The position numbers and the translations under genes were made by a program. 64,000 bases of DNA. It comes from Roseateles saccharophilus (lineage in GTDB: Bacteria; Pseudomonadota; Gammaproteobacteria; Burkholderiales; Burkholderiaceae_C). The notes under the pieces were generated by a model. It searched no databases. It had not been told where the DNA came from and worked only from the letters and a program-made list of their open reading frames with translations. The stretch spans positions 124,001 to 188,000 of the forward strand of contig NZ_SMBU01000005.1 of NCBI RefSeq assembly GCF_004342485.1, read 5' to 3'. Positions 8,385-16,856 of this stretch are shown here, piece after piece (position 1 is the first letter of the stretch; the number at the start of each line of letters is the position of its first letter).

Positions 8385-9584
8385 ATGCCTGCCTTCCTGG
8401 CCCGCAGCCTGCTCTGCCTGCTGACCTTGTTCATTCCGTTTTGCGCCTGGTCGGAGGCCGCGCCCCCGCAGCCGCCCCGCACCGAGAACGGGCTGGCGCT
8501 GACGCCGCCTATGGGCTGGAACACCTGGAACCGGTTCGGCTGCCACATCGACGAGAAGCTGATCCGCCAGGCCGTGGACGCGATGGTCGAGTCCGGCATG
8601 AAGGACGCCGGCTATGAATACATCGTCATCGACGACTGCTGGCAAACCGCCCGCGCGGAAGACGGCACCATCCTGGCCGACCCGCAGCGCTTCCCCTCGG
8701 GCATGAGGGCGCTGGGCGACTACATCCACGCCCACGGCCTGAAGTTCGGCATCTATTCCGACGCCGGCAAGCTGACCTGCGCCAAGCGGCCCGGCAGCCG
8801 GGGGCATGAATATGCCGATGCCCGCACCTATGCGTCCTGGGGTGTCGACTATCTGAAATACGACTGGTGCTCCACCTACGAGCAGAACGCCAAGTCCTCC
8901 TACGAGACCATCAGCGACGCGCTGCGCGCCACCGGCCGCCCCATCGTGCTGAGCATCTGCGAGTGGGGCGTGAACAAGCCCTGGCTGTGGGGCAAGGCCA
9001 TCGGCAACCTGTGGCGCACCACGGACGACATCTACGACCACTGGGAGGGCATCCACGACTTCGAGCACGGCGTGATGGACATCCTCGACCGCCAGGTGGG
9101 CCTGGAGGCCTATGCCGGCCCCGGCCACTGGAACGACCCCGACATGCTGGAGGTCGGCAACGGCAAGATGAGCGACGAGGAATATCGCTCGCATTTCAGC
9201 CTCTGGGCCATGCTGGCCGCGCCGCTGATGGCGGGCAACGACCTGGCCGCGATGACGCCGCAGGCCCGGGACATCCTGACCAACCGCGAGGTCATCGCCA
9301 TCGACCAGGACCGGCTCGGCATCCAGGCCAGCCGCGCGCAGAAGCAGGGCGATCTGGAGGTCTGGGCGCGGCCGCTGGAAGGCGGGGGCCGCGCCGTGGT
9401 GCTGCTCAACCGCAGCGAGAAGGCGCAGCCGATCTCGGTGGACTGGGAGACGCTGAACCTGCCCCGCGCGCTGCGCCTACGGGTGCGCGACCTCTGGCAG
9501 CACCACGATCTGCCGGCGGCCACGGGCAGCTACAGCGCCGACGTGGCGCCGCACGGCGTCGTCATGCTCAGGCTGGCGCTGTGA
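8385..9584 (+). CDS. Secreted GH27 alpha-galactosidase
   Basis: This 399-residue protein is a glycoside hydrolase family 27 alpha-galactosidase. It would release terminal alpha-linked galactose with retention of configuration. A signal peptide (RSLLCLLTLFIPFCAWS) precedes the (beta/alpha)8 barrel, which opens with the family hallmark LTPPMGWNTWNRFGCHIDE. The nucleophile is Asp160 in YLKYDWC and the acid/base is Asp215 in WRTTDDI. YAGPGHWNDPDMLEVGN is another signature. A short C-terminal beta domain completes it. The ATG at 8385 follows a CGGAGAA ribosome site. The next gene starts 2 bp after its stop, so the two form one translational unit and probably act on the same polysaccharide or glycolipid. 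Confidence 0.93.
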   Translation: MPAFLARSLLCLLTLFIPFCAWSEAAPPQPPRTENGLALTPPMGWNTWNRFGCHIDEKLIRQAVDAMVESGMKDAGYEYIVIDDCWQTARAEDGTILADPQRFPSGMRALGDYIHAHGLKFGIYSDAGKLTCAKRPGSRGHEYADARTYASWGVDYLKYDWCSTYEQNAKSSYETISDALRATGRPIVLSICEWGVNKPWLWGKAIGNLWRTTDDIYDHWEGIHDFEHGVMDILDRQVGLEAYAGPGHWNDPDMLEVGNGKMSDEEYRSHFSLWAMLAAPLMAGNDLAAMTPQARDILTNREVIAIDQDRLGIQASRAQKQGDLEVWARPLEGGGRAVVLLNRSEKAQPISVDWETLNLPRALRLRVRDLWQHHDLPAATGSYSADVAPHGVVMLRLAL

Positions 9585-9586
9585 TC

Positions 9587-11614
9587 ATGAAGCCGGGGGC
9601 GCTGCTCGGCGTGCTGCTGTGCCTGGCGGGGCTGCAGCCCGCCGTGGCGGCAAGCGGCGTCCCTGCGCTGGCGCCGCGCTGGCAGGCCGACGGCAATGCC
9701 ATCGTCTGGCAGGCCAGTGACGCCCACGCCGACCAGCTGGAGATGAGCGGCCGGCAGGTGTCGGCCGTCATCGCCTACGGCCGCGATGCGCAGGGGCAGC
9801 TGACACTGAAGCGCACCGTCGTCTGGCCGATGCTGCGCACCCTGCCGGACGACACCCACGCCAGCCTGATGCGCGACTTCGACCGGCGCGCGAGCCCGGC
9901 GCTGAGCATCGATGGCCTTCCCGCCGAGCATGAGGTGCTGACGCAGGTGCGCTTCGACGGCCAGCTGCGCCTGGTGTCGGACATCGGCGGCGGCCTGGTG
10001 CTGGAGCGCCTGCTGTCGCCCTCGCCCGACGAGCCGGCACTGATCGAGAGGCTGGCCCTGGTCAACACCGGCACGCGGGCGGTGGCCTATCGCTTCGCGC
10101 CGCAGGACCAGCGCGAGACGACGGCCGCCGGCGCCGGCACGCACGGCGCCTACGAGATCCAGGCGGCGTCGGAAGGCGGGGCCGGCTCGCTGGCGCCCGG
10201 CGCGCGCATCACGCAGGACGTGGTCTACAGCGCGCGGCTGGCCAACGAGATGGTGTTCGTCGATCCAACGGAGGAACTGCGCAAGCGCCGGCAGAAGCTG
10301 CAGGGCTGGAACCGCCGGCTGGTGCTGGAGACGCCCGACAAGGCGCTGGACCTGATGTTCGGCTTCGCCAAGATCCGCGCCGCGGAAAGCATCTTCGCGA
10401 CGCGCGGCGGATTGCTGCACAGCCCCGGCGGCACCCGCTACTACGCGGCGATCTGGGCGAACGACGAGGCGGAATACGCCAACCCCTTCTTCCCCTACCT
10501 CGGCGACGCCGCCGGCATCGCCGCCGCGATGAACAGCTACCGGCTGTTCGCCAGCTACATGAACCCGCAGGGCCGGCCCCTGCCCTCCTCCGTCATCGCC
10601 GAAGGCCGCAGCTACTGGAACGGTGCCGGGGACCGGGGCGACTGCGCCATGATCGCCTATGGCGCCAGCCACTTCGCGCTGGCGCTGGGCGATGCGCGGC
10701 GTGCCGGCCAGCTGATGCCGCTGATCGACTGGTGCCTGAAGTTTTCGCTGGACAAGCGCACGCCGGACGGAGTCATCGCCTCCGACAGCGACGAACTCGA
10801 GGGCCGCTTCCCGGCCGGCAAGGCAAATCTCAGCACCAATGTGCTGGCCTTCGGCGGCCTGACGGGCGCGGCCATGCTCAGCGCAGCGCTCGGCCAGCCC
10901 GAGGACATCGGCAGGCATTGGCAGCAGGAGGCCGCCCGCCTGCGCGCCGCCATCGACCGCTACTTCGCCGCGCAGGTCGGCGGCTTCGACACCTACCGCT
11001 ACTACGCCGGCAACGACAGGCTGCGGGCCTGGATCGCGCTGCCGCTGTGCTTCGGCATCGACGAGCGCCGGCCGGGCACGGTGGCCGCGCTGCTGTCGCC
11101 GCAGCTCTGGTCGGAGAACGGCGTGCTCAGCGAGGCCGGCGACACCACCTTCTGGGACCGCGCGACGCTGTACGCCTTCCGCGGGCTGATGCAGGCCGGC
11201 GAACTGGAGCGGGTCTTCCCCTACTTCGTCTACTACTCGAAGCGCCGCCTGCTGGGCGAGCATGTGCCCTATGCCATCGAGGCCTGGCCCGAAGGCAACC
11301 AGCGCCATCTGTCGGCCGAGAGCGCGCTGTATGCACGCGTGGTGACCGAAGGCCTGTTCGGCCTGCAGCCGACCGGCCTGCGCAGCTTCCGCCTCGCGCC
11401 GCGCCTGCCGGCCGCATGGCAGCACATGGCGCTCCGGAACATCCGCGCCTTCGGCCTCAGCCATGCGGATGGCGAAGAGCGCGAGCAGGGCCTCGACATC
11501 CTGACCCGGCGCTCCGGCAGCGGGCAGCAGGTCGAGGTCTTCCTGCGCGGGCAGCGCATCCTGAGCCGGCATTGGGACGGCAGGGACGCCCTCGGCGTCA
11601 CGCTGCCCGAGTGA
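9587..11614 (+). CDS. Secreted glycosidase-like protein of unassigned family
   Basis: The 675-residue exported protein (signal peptide GALLGVLLCLAGLQPAVA) begins at an ATG 2 bp after the alpha-galactosidase stop. An N-terminal beta-rich domain (about residues 25-235) is followed by an all-helical region with the spaced aromatic and acidic motifs of an (alpha/alpha)6-barrel glycosidase. Examples are YYAAIWANDEAEYANPFF, GVIASDSDELEGRFP, SEAGDTTFWDRATLYAF and AIEAWPEGNQRHLSAESAL. A small C-terminal beta segment ends it. Candidate catalytic acids are in WANDEAEY and IEAWPEG. The fold resembles GH78/GH63-type enzymes, but I cannot assign a family. Coupling to GH27 suggests a second enzyme for debranching or cutting the same glycan. 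Confidence 0.7.
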   Translation: MKPGALLGVLLCLAGLQPAVAASGVPALAPRWQADGNAIVWQASDAHADQLEMSGRQVSAVIAYGRDAQGQLTLKRTVVWPMLRTLPDDTHASLMRDFDRRASPALSIDGLPAEHEVLTQVRFDGQLRLVSDIGGGLVLERLLSPSPDEPALIERLALVNTGTRAVAYRFAPQDQRETTAAGAGTHGAYEIQAASEGGAGSLAPGARITQDVVYSARLANEMVFVDPTEELRKRRQKLQGWNRRLVLETPDKALDLMFGFAKIRAAESIFATRGGLLHSPGGTRYYAAIWANDEAEYANPFFPYLGDAAGIAAAMNSYRLFASYMNPQGRPLPSSVIAEGRSYWNGAGDRGDCAMIAYGASHFALALGDARRAGQLMPLIDWCLKFSLDKRTPDGVIASDSDELEGRFPAGKANLSTNVLAFGGLTGAAMLSAALGQPEDIGRHWQQEAARLRAAIDRYFAAQVGGFDTYRYYAGNDRLRAWIALPLCFGIDERRPGTVAALLSPQLWSENGVLSEAGDTTFWDRATLYAFRGLMQAGELERVFPYFVYYSKRRLLGEHVPYAIEAWPEGNQRHLSAESALYARVVTEGLFGLQPTGLRSFRLAPRLPAAWQHMALRNIRAFGLSHADGEEREQGLDILTRRSGSGQQVEVFLRGQRILSRHWDGRDALGVTLPE

Positions 11615-11640
11615 CGGGGCGGGCCTGCCGTTGCCTGCCC

Positions 11641-13248
11641 TCAGGCCCAACGCATCATCTGCGCGGCCTTCTCGCCGATCATCATGGCCGGCGCATTGGT
11701 GTTGCCGCTGATCAGCGTGGGCATGATGGAGGCGTCCACCACGCGCAGGCCCTGCAGGCCGTGCACGCGCAACTCGGCGTCCACGACGGCCATCGCATCG
11801 GCGCCCATCCTGCAGCTGCCCACCGGGTGGTAGATGGTGTCGACGCGCCGGCGCAGCAGGGCCTCGATGTCGGCATCGCTGCGCGTCTCGGTGCTCCACA
11901 GCTCGCGGCTCCAGTAGGCGCGCAACGCGGGCTGGTTCAGCAGCGCGCGCGTCAGCTTGAAGCCCGCCACCATCTCCGCCAGGTCGTCGGGATGCTGGAA
12001 GAAGGCCGGGTCGATCAACGGCGCCGCGCCGGCATCAGGGCTGGCCAGCTTCAGCGTGCCGCGGCTGCGCGGGCGCAGCAGGCAGACATGGCAGGACATG
12101 CCATGGCCCCAGGTCAGCTGGCGGGCATGGTCCTCGACGGCCGCGACGACGAAGTGCAGCTGCAGGTCGGGCCGCGCCTGCGCGGCGCTGCTGCGCAGGA
12201 AGCCGCCGCCCTCGGCGAAGTTGCTGGTCAGCATGCCGCGGCGCTCGGCGCGGTAGCGGCGCAGCGCCTGCCAGAACGCCAGGCCGCCGCGCAGCGACAG
12301 GCCGAAGGTGTCGAGGCTGCTGCTGCGCAGGCCGAAGACGAAATCGGGATGGTCCTGCAGATTGGCGCCCACGCCGGGCAGGTGATGCAGCACGGCGATG
12401 CCCTGCGCCTGCAGCTGGGCCGCGTCGCCCACGCCGGACAGCATCAGCAGCTGGGGCGACTGGATGGCGCCGGCCGCCAGCACGACCTCGCGCCGCGCCT
12501 GCAGGCGGCGCAGCACGCCGCCGACCTTGGCCTCCACGCCCACCGCGCGGCGGCCGTCGAACAGAATGCGCTGCACCTGGGCCTGCACCGTCACGCGCAG
12601 ATTGGGCCGCGCCAGGTGCGGGCGCAGGTAGGCGCGCGCGGCGCTGCAGCGCTCGCCGCGATCCTGGGTGACCTGGTAGATGCCGATGCCTTCCTGCGTG
12701 TCGCCGTTGAAGTCGGCGTTGATCGCGTGCCCGGCCTCGCGGCCGGCGGCGAGCCAAACCTGCTGCAGCGGGTTGTCGCTGCGCAACTGGCTGACCTTCA
12801 GCGGGCCCGTGCTGCCGTGCAGCGGCGCGCCGAAGCTGTCGTTGCACTCGCTCTTGATGAAATAGGGCAGCACGTCGTCCCAGGCCCAACCCGGGTTGCC
12901 GAGCGCGGCCCAGTGGTCGTAGTCCTCGCGCTGGCCGCGGATGTAGACCATCGCATTGATGCCCGACGAGCCGCCCAGCATCTTGCCGCGCGGCACATAG
13001 CCGCGCCGCCCGCCCAGGCCCGGCTGGGGCACGGTCTCGAAGGCGTAGTTGTGCAGCTTGCTGGGCACCATCAGCACGGCGCCGGTGGGCACATTGCCAA
13101 GCCAGTTGTTGACGTCGGCGCCGGCCTCCAGCACCAGCACGCGGGTGTCGGGATCCTCGCTCAGGCGCCCGGCCAGCGCCGAGCCGGAGGAGCCGCCGCC
13201 TATGACGATGACGTCATGGCTCTCGTCGAAGCCTTGCGTGTCTTGCAT
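11641..13248 (-). CDS. GMC-family FAD-dependent oxidoreductase (alcohol/choline dehydrogenase-like)
   Basis: This 535-residue flavoprotein belongs to the glucose-methanol-choline family. The dinucleotide-binding motif DVIVIGGGSSGSALAGRL is at residues 12-29. The first GMC signature is PRGKMLGGSSGINAMVYIRG and the second is GAIQSPQLLMLSGVG. The C-terminal active-site histidine lies in IYHPVGSCRMG. It would oxidise an alcohol to an aldehyde. The start codon lies 8 bp after the stop of the aldehyde dehydrogenase gene, with GAGG as ribosome site. The pair could oxidise an aryl or aliphatic alcohol to its acid; the substrate is inferred only from the neighbour. Confidence 0.9.
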   Translation of the reverse strand: MQDTQGFDESHDVIVIGGGSSGSALAGRLSEDPDTRVLVLEAGADVNNWLGNVPTGAVLMVPSKLHNYAFETVPQPGLGGRRGYVPRGKMLGGSSGINAMVYIRGQREDYDHWAALGNPGWAWDDVLPYFIKSECNDSFGAPLHGSTGPLKVSQLRSDNPLQQVWLAAGREAGHAINADFNGDTQEGIGIYQVTQDRGERCSAARAYLRPHLARPNLRVTVQAQVQRILFDGRRAVGVEAKVGGVLRRLQARREVVLAAGAIQSPQLLMLSGVGDAAQLQAQGIAVLHHLPGVGANLQDHPDFVFGLRSSSLDTFGLSLRGGLAFWQALRRYRAERRGMLTSNFAEGGGFLRSSAAQARPDLQLHFVVAAVEDHARQLTWGHGMSCHVCLLRPRSRGTLKLASPDAGAAPLIDPAFFQHPDDLAEMVAGFKLTRALLNQPALRAYWSRELWSTETRSDADIEALLRRRVDTIYHPVGSCRMGADAMAVVDAELRVHGLQGLRVVDASIMPTLISGNTNAPAMMIGEKAAQMMRWA

Positions 13249-13256
13249 GGGAAACC

Positions 13257-14675
13257 TCAGCTGATGCGCTTGAGCAGCGCGAGCAGGCGCTCGAACGTGG
13301 CGCCATAGGGCGGCTGGAACAGCTTCGTGCCGGCGAAGCGCGACTGGATGAACAGCGGCTTCTCCTTGCTGAAGGTTCGAAAGCCCCATTCGCCGTGGTA
13401 GGACCCCATGCCGCTGGCGCCCACGCCGCCGAAGGGCTGCTCCTCCTGGCCCAGATGCCACAGGCAGTCGTTGACGGTCACGCCGCCCGCATGGGTCTCG
13501 CGCATGACGCGGTCGCTCGCGGCGGTGTCCTGGCCGAACCAGTACAGCGCCAGCGGGCGGTCGCCACGGTTGATGTGGGCCAGCGCCTCGTCCACGCGGT
13601 CGTAGGCGACGATGGGCAGCAGCGGGCCGAAGATCTCTTCCCGCATGACGGCGGCTTCGGGTGGCACGTCCAGCAGCAAGGCCGGCACGAGGCGACGGTC
13701 CTGGCCCGGATCAGGCTGCTCGTCGTGCGTGCGCAGCACGCGCGCGCCGCGGGTGGCCGCGTCGTCGATGAGGCCTTGCAGCCGCGCAAGGTGGCGTGGC
13801 GTGACGATGCTGGTGTAGTCGGCATTGCCGGCGATGCGCGGGTACATGCGGCGCATCTCTGCCAGGAGGCGCTGCGCGAGCGGCTCCAACATCTCGCGCG
13901 GCACCAGCAGGTAGTCGGGCGCGACGCAGGTCTGGCCGGCGTTGAAGAGCTTGCCGAAGGCCAGGCGCGAGGCGGTCAGCGTCAGGTCCGCACTGCGGTC
14001 GACGACGGCGGGCGACTTACCACCCAGCTCCAGCGTGACGGGCGTCAGGTTCTTCGCGGCGGCCTGGGCCACATGACGGCCGACGGCCGTGGAGCCGGTG
14101 AAGAAGAGATGGTCGAAGGGCAGGCCGACGAAGGCCTTGCCGACCTCGGCATCGCCGGTGATGACCTGCATCTCCTCGGGCGCGAAGTGCTCGGCGACGA
14201 TTCGCGCCATCAGCTCCGACGTGGCCGGCGTCAACTCGGAAGGCTTGATCAGCACGCGGTTGCCGGCCGCCAGCGCGGCGACGGCGGGCGCCATGGCGAG
14301 GTAGTAGGGGTAGTTCCAGGGCGACACGATGCCGACGACGCCCAGCGGCTGGCGCATCAGCACATTGCGGCCGGGCAGGAAGTGCAGCGGCGTCTCGACG
14401 CGCCGCGGCTGCATCCAGCGGCGCAGGCGCTTCAGCGCATGGCGAGCACCGGCCTCGACGGTGAAGAGGTCGGCCAGCAGCGACTCCTGGCGGGCGCGGT
14501 GGCCGAAGTCCTGAGCCATCGCGACGACCAGCGCGTCGCCATGCTGGCGCGTCATGGCCAGCAGCCGCTGCAGGCGGTCGCGGCGCACCGCGTAGCTCGG
14601 CATGCGCTCGGCCTCGAAGGCGCGGCGCTGTGCCGCCAGCGCGAGCTGCAGGCGCTCCTGTAGCGCGTTGTCCAT
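13257..14675 (-). CDS. calB: Coniferyl aldehyde dehydrogenase
   Basis: The 472-residue NAD(P)-dependent aldehyde dehydrogenase most resembles coniferyl aldehyde dehydrogenases (CalB type), which turn coniferaldehyde into ferulate. It has the ALDH core: the cofactor loop SPWNYPYYLAMAP, the FFTGSTAVGRHVA motif, the glutamate in LELGGKSP and the nucleophilic cysteine in FNAGQTCVAPDYLL. The subfamily's compact length and C-terminal GMGSYHGEWGFRTFSKEKP also fit. A GGAGA ribosome site precedes ATG 14675. It is the first gene of a two-gene unit with the GMC oxidoreductase, and a perfect dyad lies about 77-98 nt upstream. The exact aldehyde substrate is an inference from family. Confidence 0.88.
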   Translation of the reverse strand: MDNALQERLQLALAAQRRAFEAERMPSYAVRRDRLQRLLAMTRQHGDALVVAMAQDFGHRARQESLLADLFTVEAGARHALKRLRRWMQPRRVETPLHFLPGRNVLMRQPLGVVGIVSPWNYPYYLAMAPAVAALAAGNRVLIKPSELTPATSELMARIVAEHFAPEEMQVITGDAEVGKAFVGLPFDHLFFTGSTAVGRHVAQAAAKNLTPVTLELGGKSPAVVDRSADLTLTASRLAFGKLFNAGQTCVAPDYLLVPREMLEPLAQRLLAEMRRMYPRIAGNADYTSIVTPRHLARLQGLIDDAATRGARVLRTHDEQPDPGQDRRLVPALLLDVPPEAAVMREEIFGPLLPIVAYDRVDEALAHINRGDRPLALYWFGQDTAASDRVMRETHAGGVTVNDCLWHLGQEEQPFGGVGASGMGSYHGEWGFRTFSKEKPLFIQSRFAGTKLFQPPYGATFERLLALLKRIS

Positions 14676-14751
14676 GGGCTTGTCTCCGGTTCTCGATCTC
14701 TTGCATCGAGGCTAACCGCAAGCCGGGCCGCCACCATCGGGGGCGGCCCTG

Positions 14752-14773
14752 GACTAGAGGAACGCGTCTAGTC
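14752..14773. promoter_or_regulatory. GACTAGA-N8-TCTAGTC dyad upstream of the aldehyde dehydrogenase
   Basis: A perfect 7-bp dyad with an 8-nt centre lies in the short region between the purH stop and the calB start. TetR- and MarR-type operators often have such geometry. The adjacent GC hairpin at about 14726-14749 (GGGCCGCC/GGCGGCCC) may terminate one transcript. Confidence 0.4.
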
Positions 14774-14789
14774 GCGCAGGTGACAGTCG

Positions 14790-16367
14790 TTAATGGCGGA
14801 AGTGCCGCACGCCGGTGAGGACCATGGCAATGCCGCGCTCGTTCGCCGCCGCGATGACTTCGTCGTCACGCATCGAGCCGCCCGGCTGGATGACGCATGT
14901 GGCGCCGGCGTCGGCCAGCACGTCCAGGCCGTCGCGGAACGGGAAGAAGGCGTCGCTGGCCACGGCCGAGCCTGCCAGGCTCAGGCCGGCATGCTGGGCC
15001 TTGATGGACGCGATGCGGGCCGAGTCCAGCCGGCTCATCTGGCCGGCGCCCACGCCCAGCGTCATGCCGCCGCCGCAGAAGACGATGGCATTGCTCTTCA
15101 CATACTGGGCCACGGTCCAGGCGAACATCAGGTCGTCGAGCTGCTGGGCCGAGGGCTGCAGCGCCGTGACGACCTTGAGGTCCTCGCGCTTCAGGAAGTG
15201 GTTGTCGGCCGTCTGCAGCAGCAGGCCGGAGCCGACGCGCTTGCTGTCGCCGGCGTTGCGGCCCTGCAGCCACGGCGTCGCCCCCCCCTGCGGCAACGCG
15301 ATCTGCAGCAGGCGCACATTGGCCTTGCTCTTGAACACTTCCAGCGCCTCGGCGCTGAAGCCGGGCGCCATCAGCACCTCGACGAACTGCTTGCTGACCA
15401 GCTGGGCCGCCGCGCCGTCCACCTCGCGGTTGAAGGCGATGATGCCGCCGAAGGCACTGGTCGGGTCGGTCTTGAAGGCCTTGGCATAGGCCTCGGCCGC
15501 GTTGGCCGCGACGGCCACGCCGCAGGGATTGGCATGCTTGACGATGACACAGGCCGGCGTGTCGAACGCCTTCACGCATTCCCAGGCCGCATCGGCGTCG
15601 GCGATGTTGTTGTAGCTGAGTTCCTTGCCCTGCAGCTGCTTGCCCGTGACCAGCGAGCCGGGCGCGGGGAACAGGTCGCGATACAGCGCCGCGGTCTGGT
15701 GCGAGTTCTCGCCGTAGCGCAGATCCTGCACCTTGACGAAGGTGGCGTTCATCTGTGCCGGGTACTCGGCCTTGCTGCCGTCTTCCTGCAACGAGGACAG
15801 GTAGTTGCTGATGGCCGCGTCGTACTGGGCGATGCGGTTGAAGGCGGCCACGCTGCAGGCGAAGCGGGTCTTGTCGGTGGTCTTGCCGTGGGCCTTCAGT
15901 TCATCGAGCACGCCGGCGTACTGGGCGGCGTCGGTCAGCACCGTCACGTCGCCCCAGTTCTTGGCCGCGCTGCGCACCATGGCCGGACCGCCGATGTCGA
16001 TGTTCTCGATGGCGTCTTCCAGCGTGCAGCCGGGCTTGGCCACCGTCGCCTCGAAGGGGTAGAGGTTGACCGCCAGGATGTCGATGCGCGTGATGCCGTG
16101 CTTCTCCATCGCGGCCACATGCTCGGGCAGGTCGCCGCGCGCCAGCAGGCCACCGTGGATCTTGGGGTGCAGCGTCTTCACGCGGCCGTCCATCATCTCG
16201 GGGAAGCCGGTGTGCTCGGCCACCTCGGTGACCGGCAGGCCGGCCTCGGCCAGCAGCTTGGCGGTGCCGCCGGTGGACAGCAGCTTGGCGCCGAGGGCGT
16301 GCAGGCCCTTGGCGAAGTCGACGATGCCGGTCTTGTCGGAGACGGAGAGGAGTGCAGTGAGTGCCAT
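14790..16367 (-). CDS. purH: Bifunctional AICAR transformylase / IMP cyclohydrolase
   Basis: PurH carries out the last two steps of IMP synthesis in purine biosynthesis. The 525-residue product has the normal bacterial length. The N-terminal cyclohydrolase (MGS-like) domain begins [17 protein letters not shown] and includes GGTAKLL and [20 protein letters not shown]. The transformylase domain contains [23 protein letters not shown] and [17 protein letters not shown]. Both active sites look intact. It lies 61 nt downstream of fis on the same strand, the dusB-fis-purH order usual in betaproteobacteria. The next gene in many relatives, ruvC, is displaced. Confidence 0.97.
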   Translation of the reverse strand: MALTALLSVSDKTGIVDFAKGLHALGAKLLSTGGTAKLLAEAGLPVTEVAEHTGFPEMMDGRVKTLHPKIHGGLLARGDLPEHVAAMEKHGITRIDILAVNLYPFEATVAKPGCTLEDAIENIDIGGPAMVRSAAKNWGDVTVLTDAAQYAGVLDELKAHGKTTDKTRFACSVAAFNRIAQYDAAISNYLSSLQEDGSKAEYPAQMNATFVKVQDLRYGENSHQTAALYRDLFPAPGSLVTGKQLQGKELSYNNIADADAAWECVKAFDTPACVIVKHANPCGVAVAANAAEAYAKAFKTDPTSAFGGIIAFNREVDGAAAQLVSKQFVEVLMAPGFSAEALEVFKSKANVRLLQIALPQGGATPWLQGRNAGDSKRVGSGLLLQTADNHFLKREDLKVVTALQPSAQQLDDLMFAWTVAQYVKSNAIVFCGGGMTLGVGAGQMSRLDSARIASIKAQHAGLSLAGSAVASDAFFPFRDGLDVLADAGATCVIQPGGSMRDDEVIAAANERGIAMVLTGVRHFRH

Positions 16368-16428
16368 GGTGCTTAGTCAGTTGGGGTCGGAGCTTCTCGC
16401 TGCGCTCGAAGGTCCAACCCACAAGGGG

Positions 16429-16680
16429 TTAAAGATTGTGATCGGTCAGCTTGCGGCGCAGCGTGTTGCGGTTCATGCCCAGCCATTGCGCGGCCTTGCT
16501 CTGGTTGCCGCCGGCCTCGCGCATGACGATCTCGAACAGCGGCTTCTCGACGAGCTTGACCAGCATCTCGTGCATCGAGTGCGGCTCCTGGCCGTCGAGG
16601 TCGCGGAAGAAGGCTTCGAGGTTGTCGCGCACGCAGGCGTCGATGGGGTTGGGCGGGTTGGTGTTCTTCTGGGCACTCAT
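16429..16680 (-). CDS. fis: Fis-family nucleoid protein / transcriptional regulator
   Basis: Fis is a small DNA-bending protein that activates rRNA and other growth genes and shapes the nucleoid. The 83-residue product is slightly shorter than E. coli Fis. Its N-terminal arm contains NPIDACVRDNLEAFFRDL. The C-terminal helix-turn-helix is EIVMREAGGNQSKAAQWLGM followed by NRNTLRRKL, the most conserved Fis signature. The ATG at 16680 is chosen from family length. A 161-bp palindromic element fills most of the gap to dusB upstream, so cotranscription with dusB would have to pass through a large hairpin. Confidence 0.93.
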   Translation of the reverse strand: MSAQKNTNPPNPIDACVRDNLEAFFRDLDGQEPHSMHEMLVKLVEKPLFEIVMREAGGNQSKAAQWLGMNRNTLRRKLTDHNL

Positions 16681-16693
16681 GACAGGAGCTTTC

Positions 16694-16854
16694 AGAAGCT
16701 GCGAACGGAGCCCGCGCGGCCGAGCAGACCGCCGCCATGGTGCCAATCAAGGCGCAAAGCGCAGCCGTAGCTGGGGCTACGGCGAGCATTTGCAACGCAG
16801 AGTGGCGCCATGGCGGCGGGATGAGCGGGCGTGTGGGCTTCGTTCACAGCTTCT
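16694..16854. repeat. Large imperfect palindrome between dusB and fis
   Basis: Two arms of about 77-80 nt are imperfect reverse complements. The core is GCCGTAGC-TGGG-GCTACGGC at 16764-16783. Further out, GACCGCCGCCATGGTGCC faces GGCGCCATGGCGGCGGG, and AGAAGCTGCGAACGGAGCCC faces GGGCTTCGTTCACAGCTTCT. It runs from 3 nt after the dusB stop to 14 nt before the fis start. The inner sequence (GGCGCAAAGCGCAGCC...GGCGAGCATTTGCAACGC) resembles short intergenic repeats I associate with Burkholderiales genomes. In RNA it would fold into one long hairpin. Confidence 0.8.
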
Positions 16855-16856
16855 CA

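Noticed and set aside
9530-11899. 789-residue open frame antisense to the glycosidase genes
   Set aside because: It crosses gene boundaries, has no domain pattern, and opposes two supported coding frames.
10732-13308. 858-residue plus-strand frame across the glycosidase and GMC genes
   Set aside because: It changes from one supported gene to the antisense of another, and its sequence is Arg/Ala-rich shadow.
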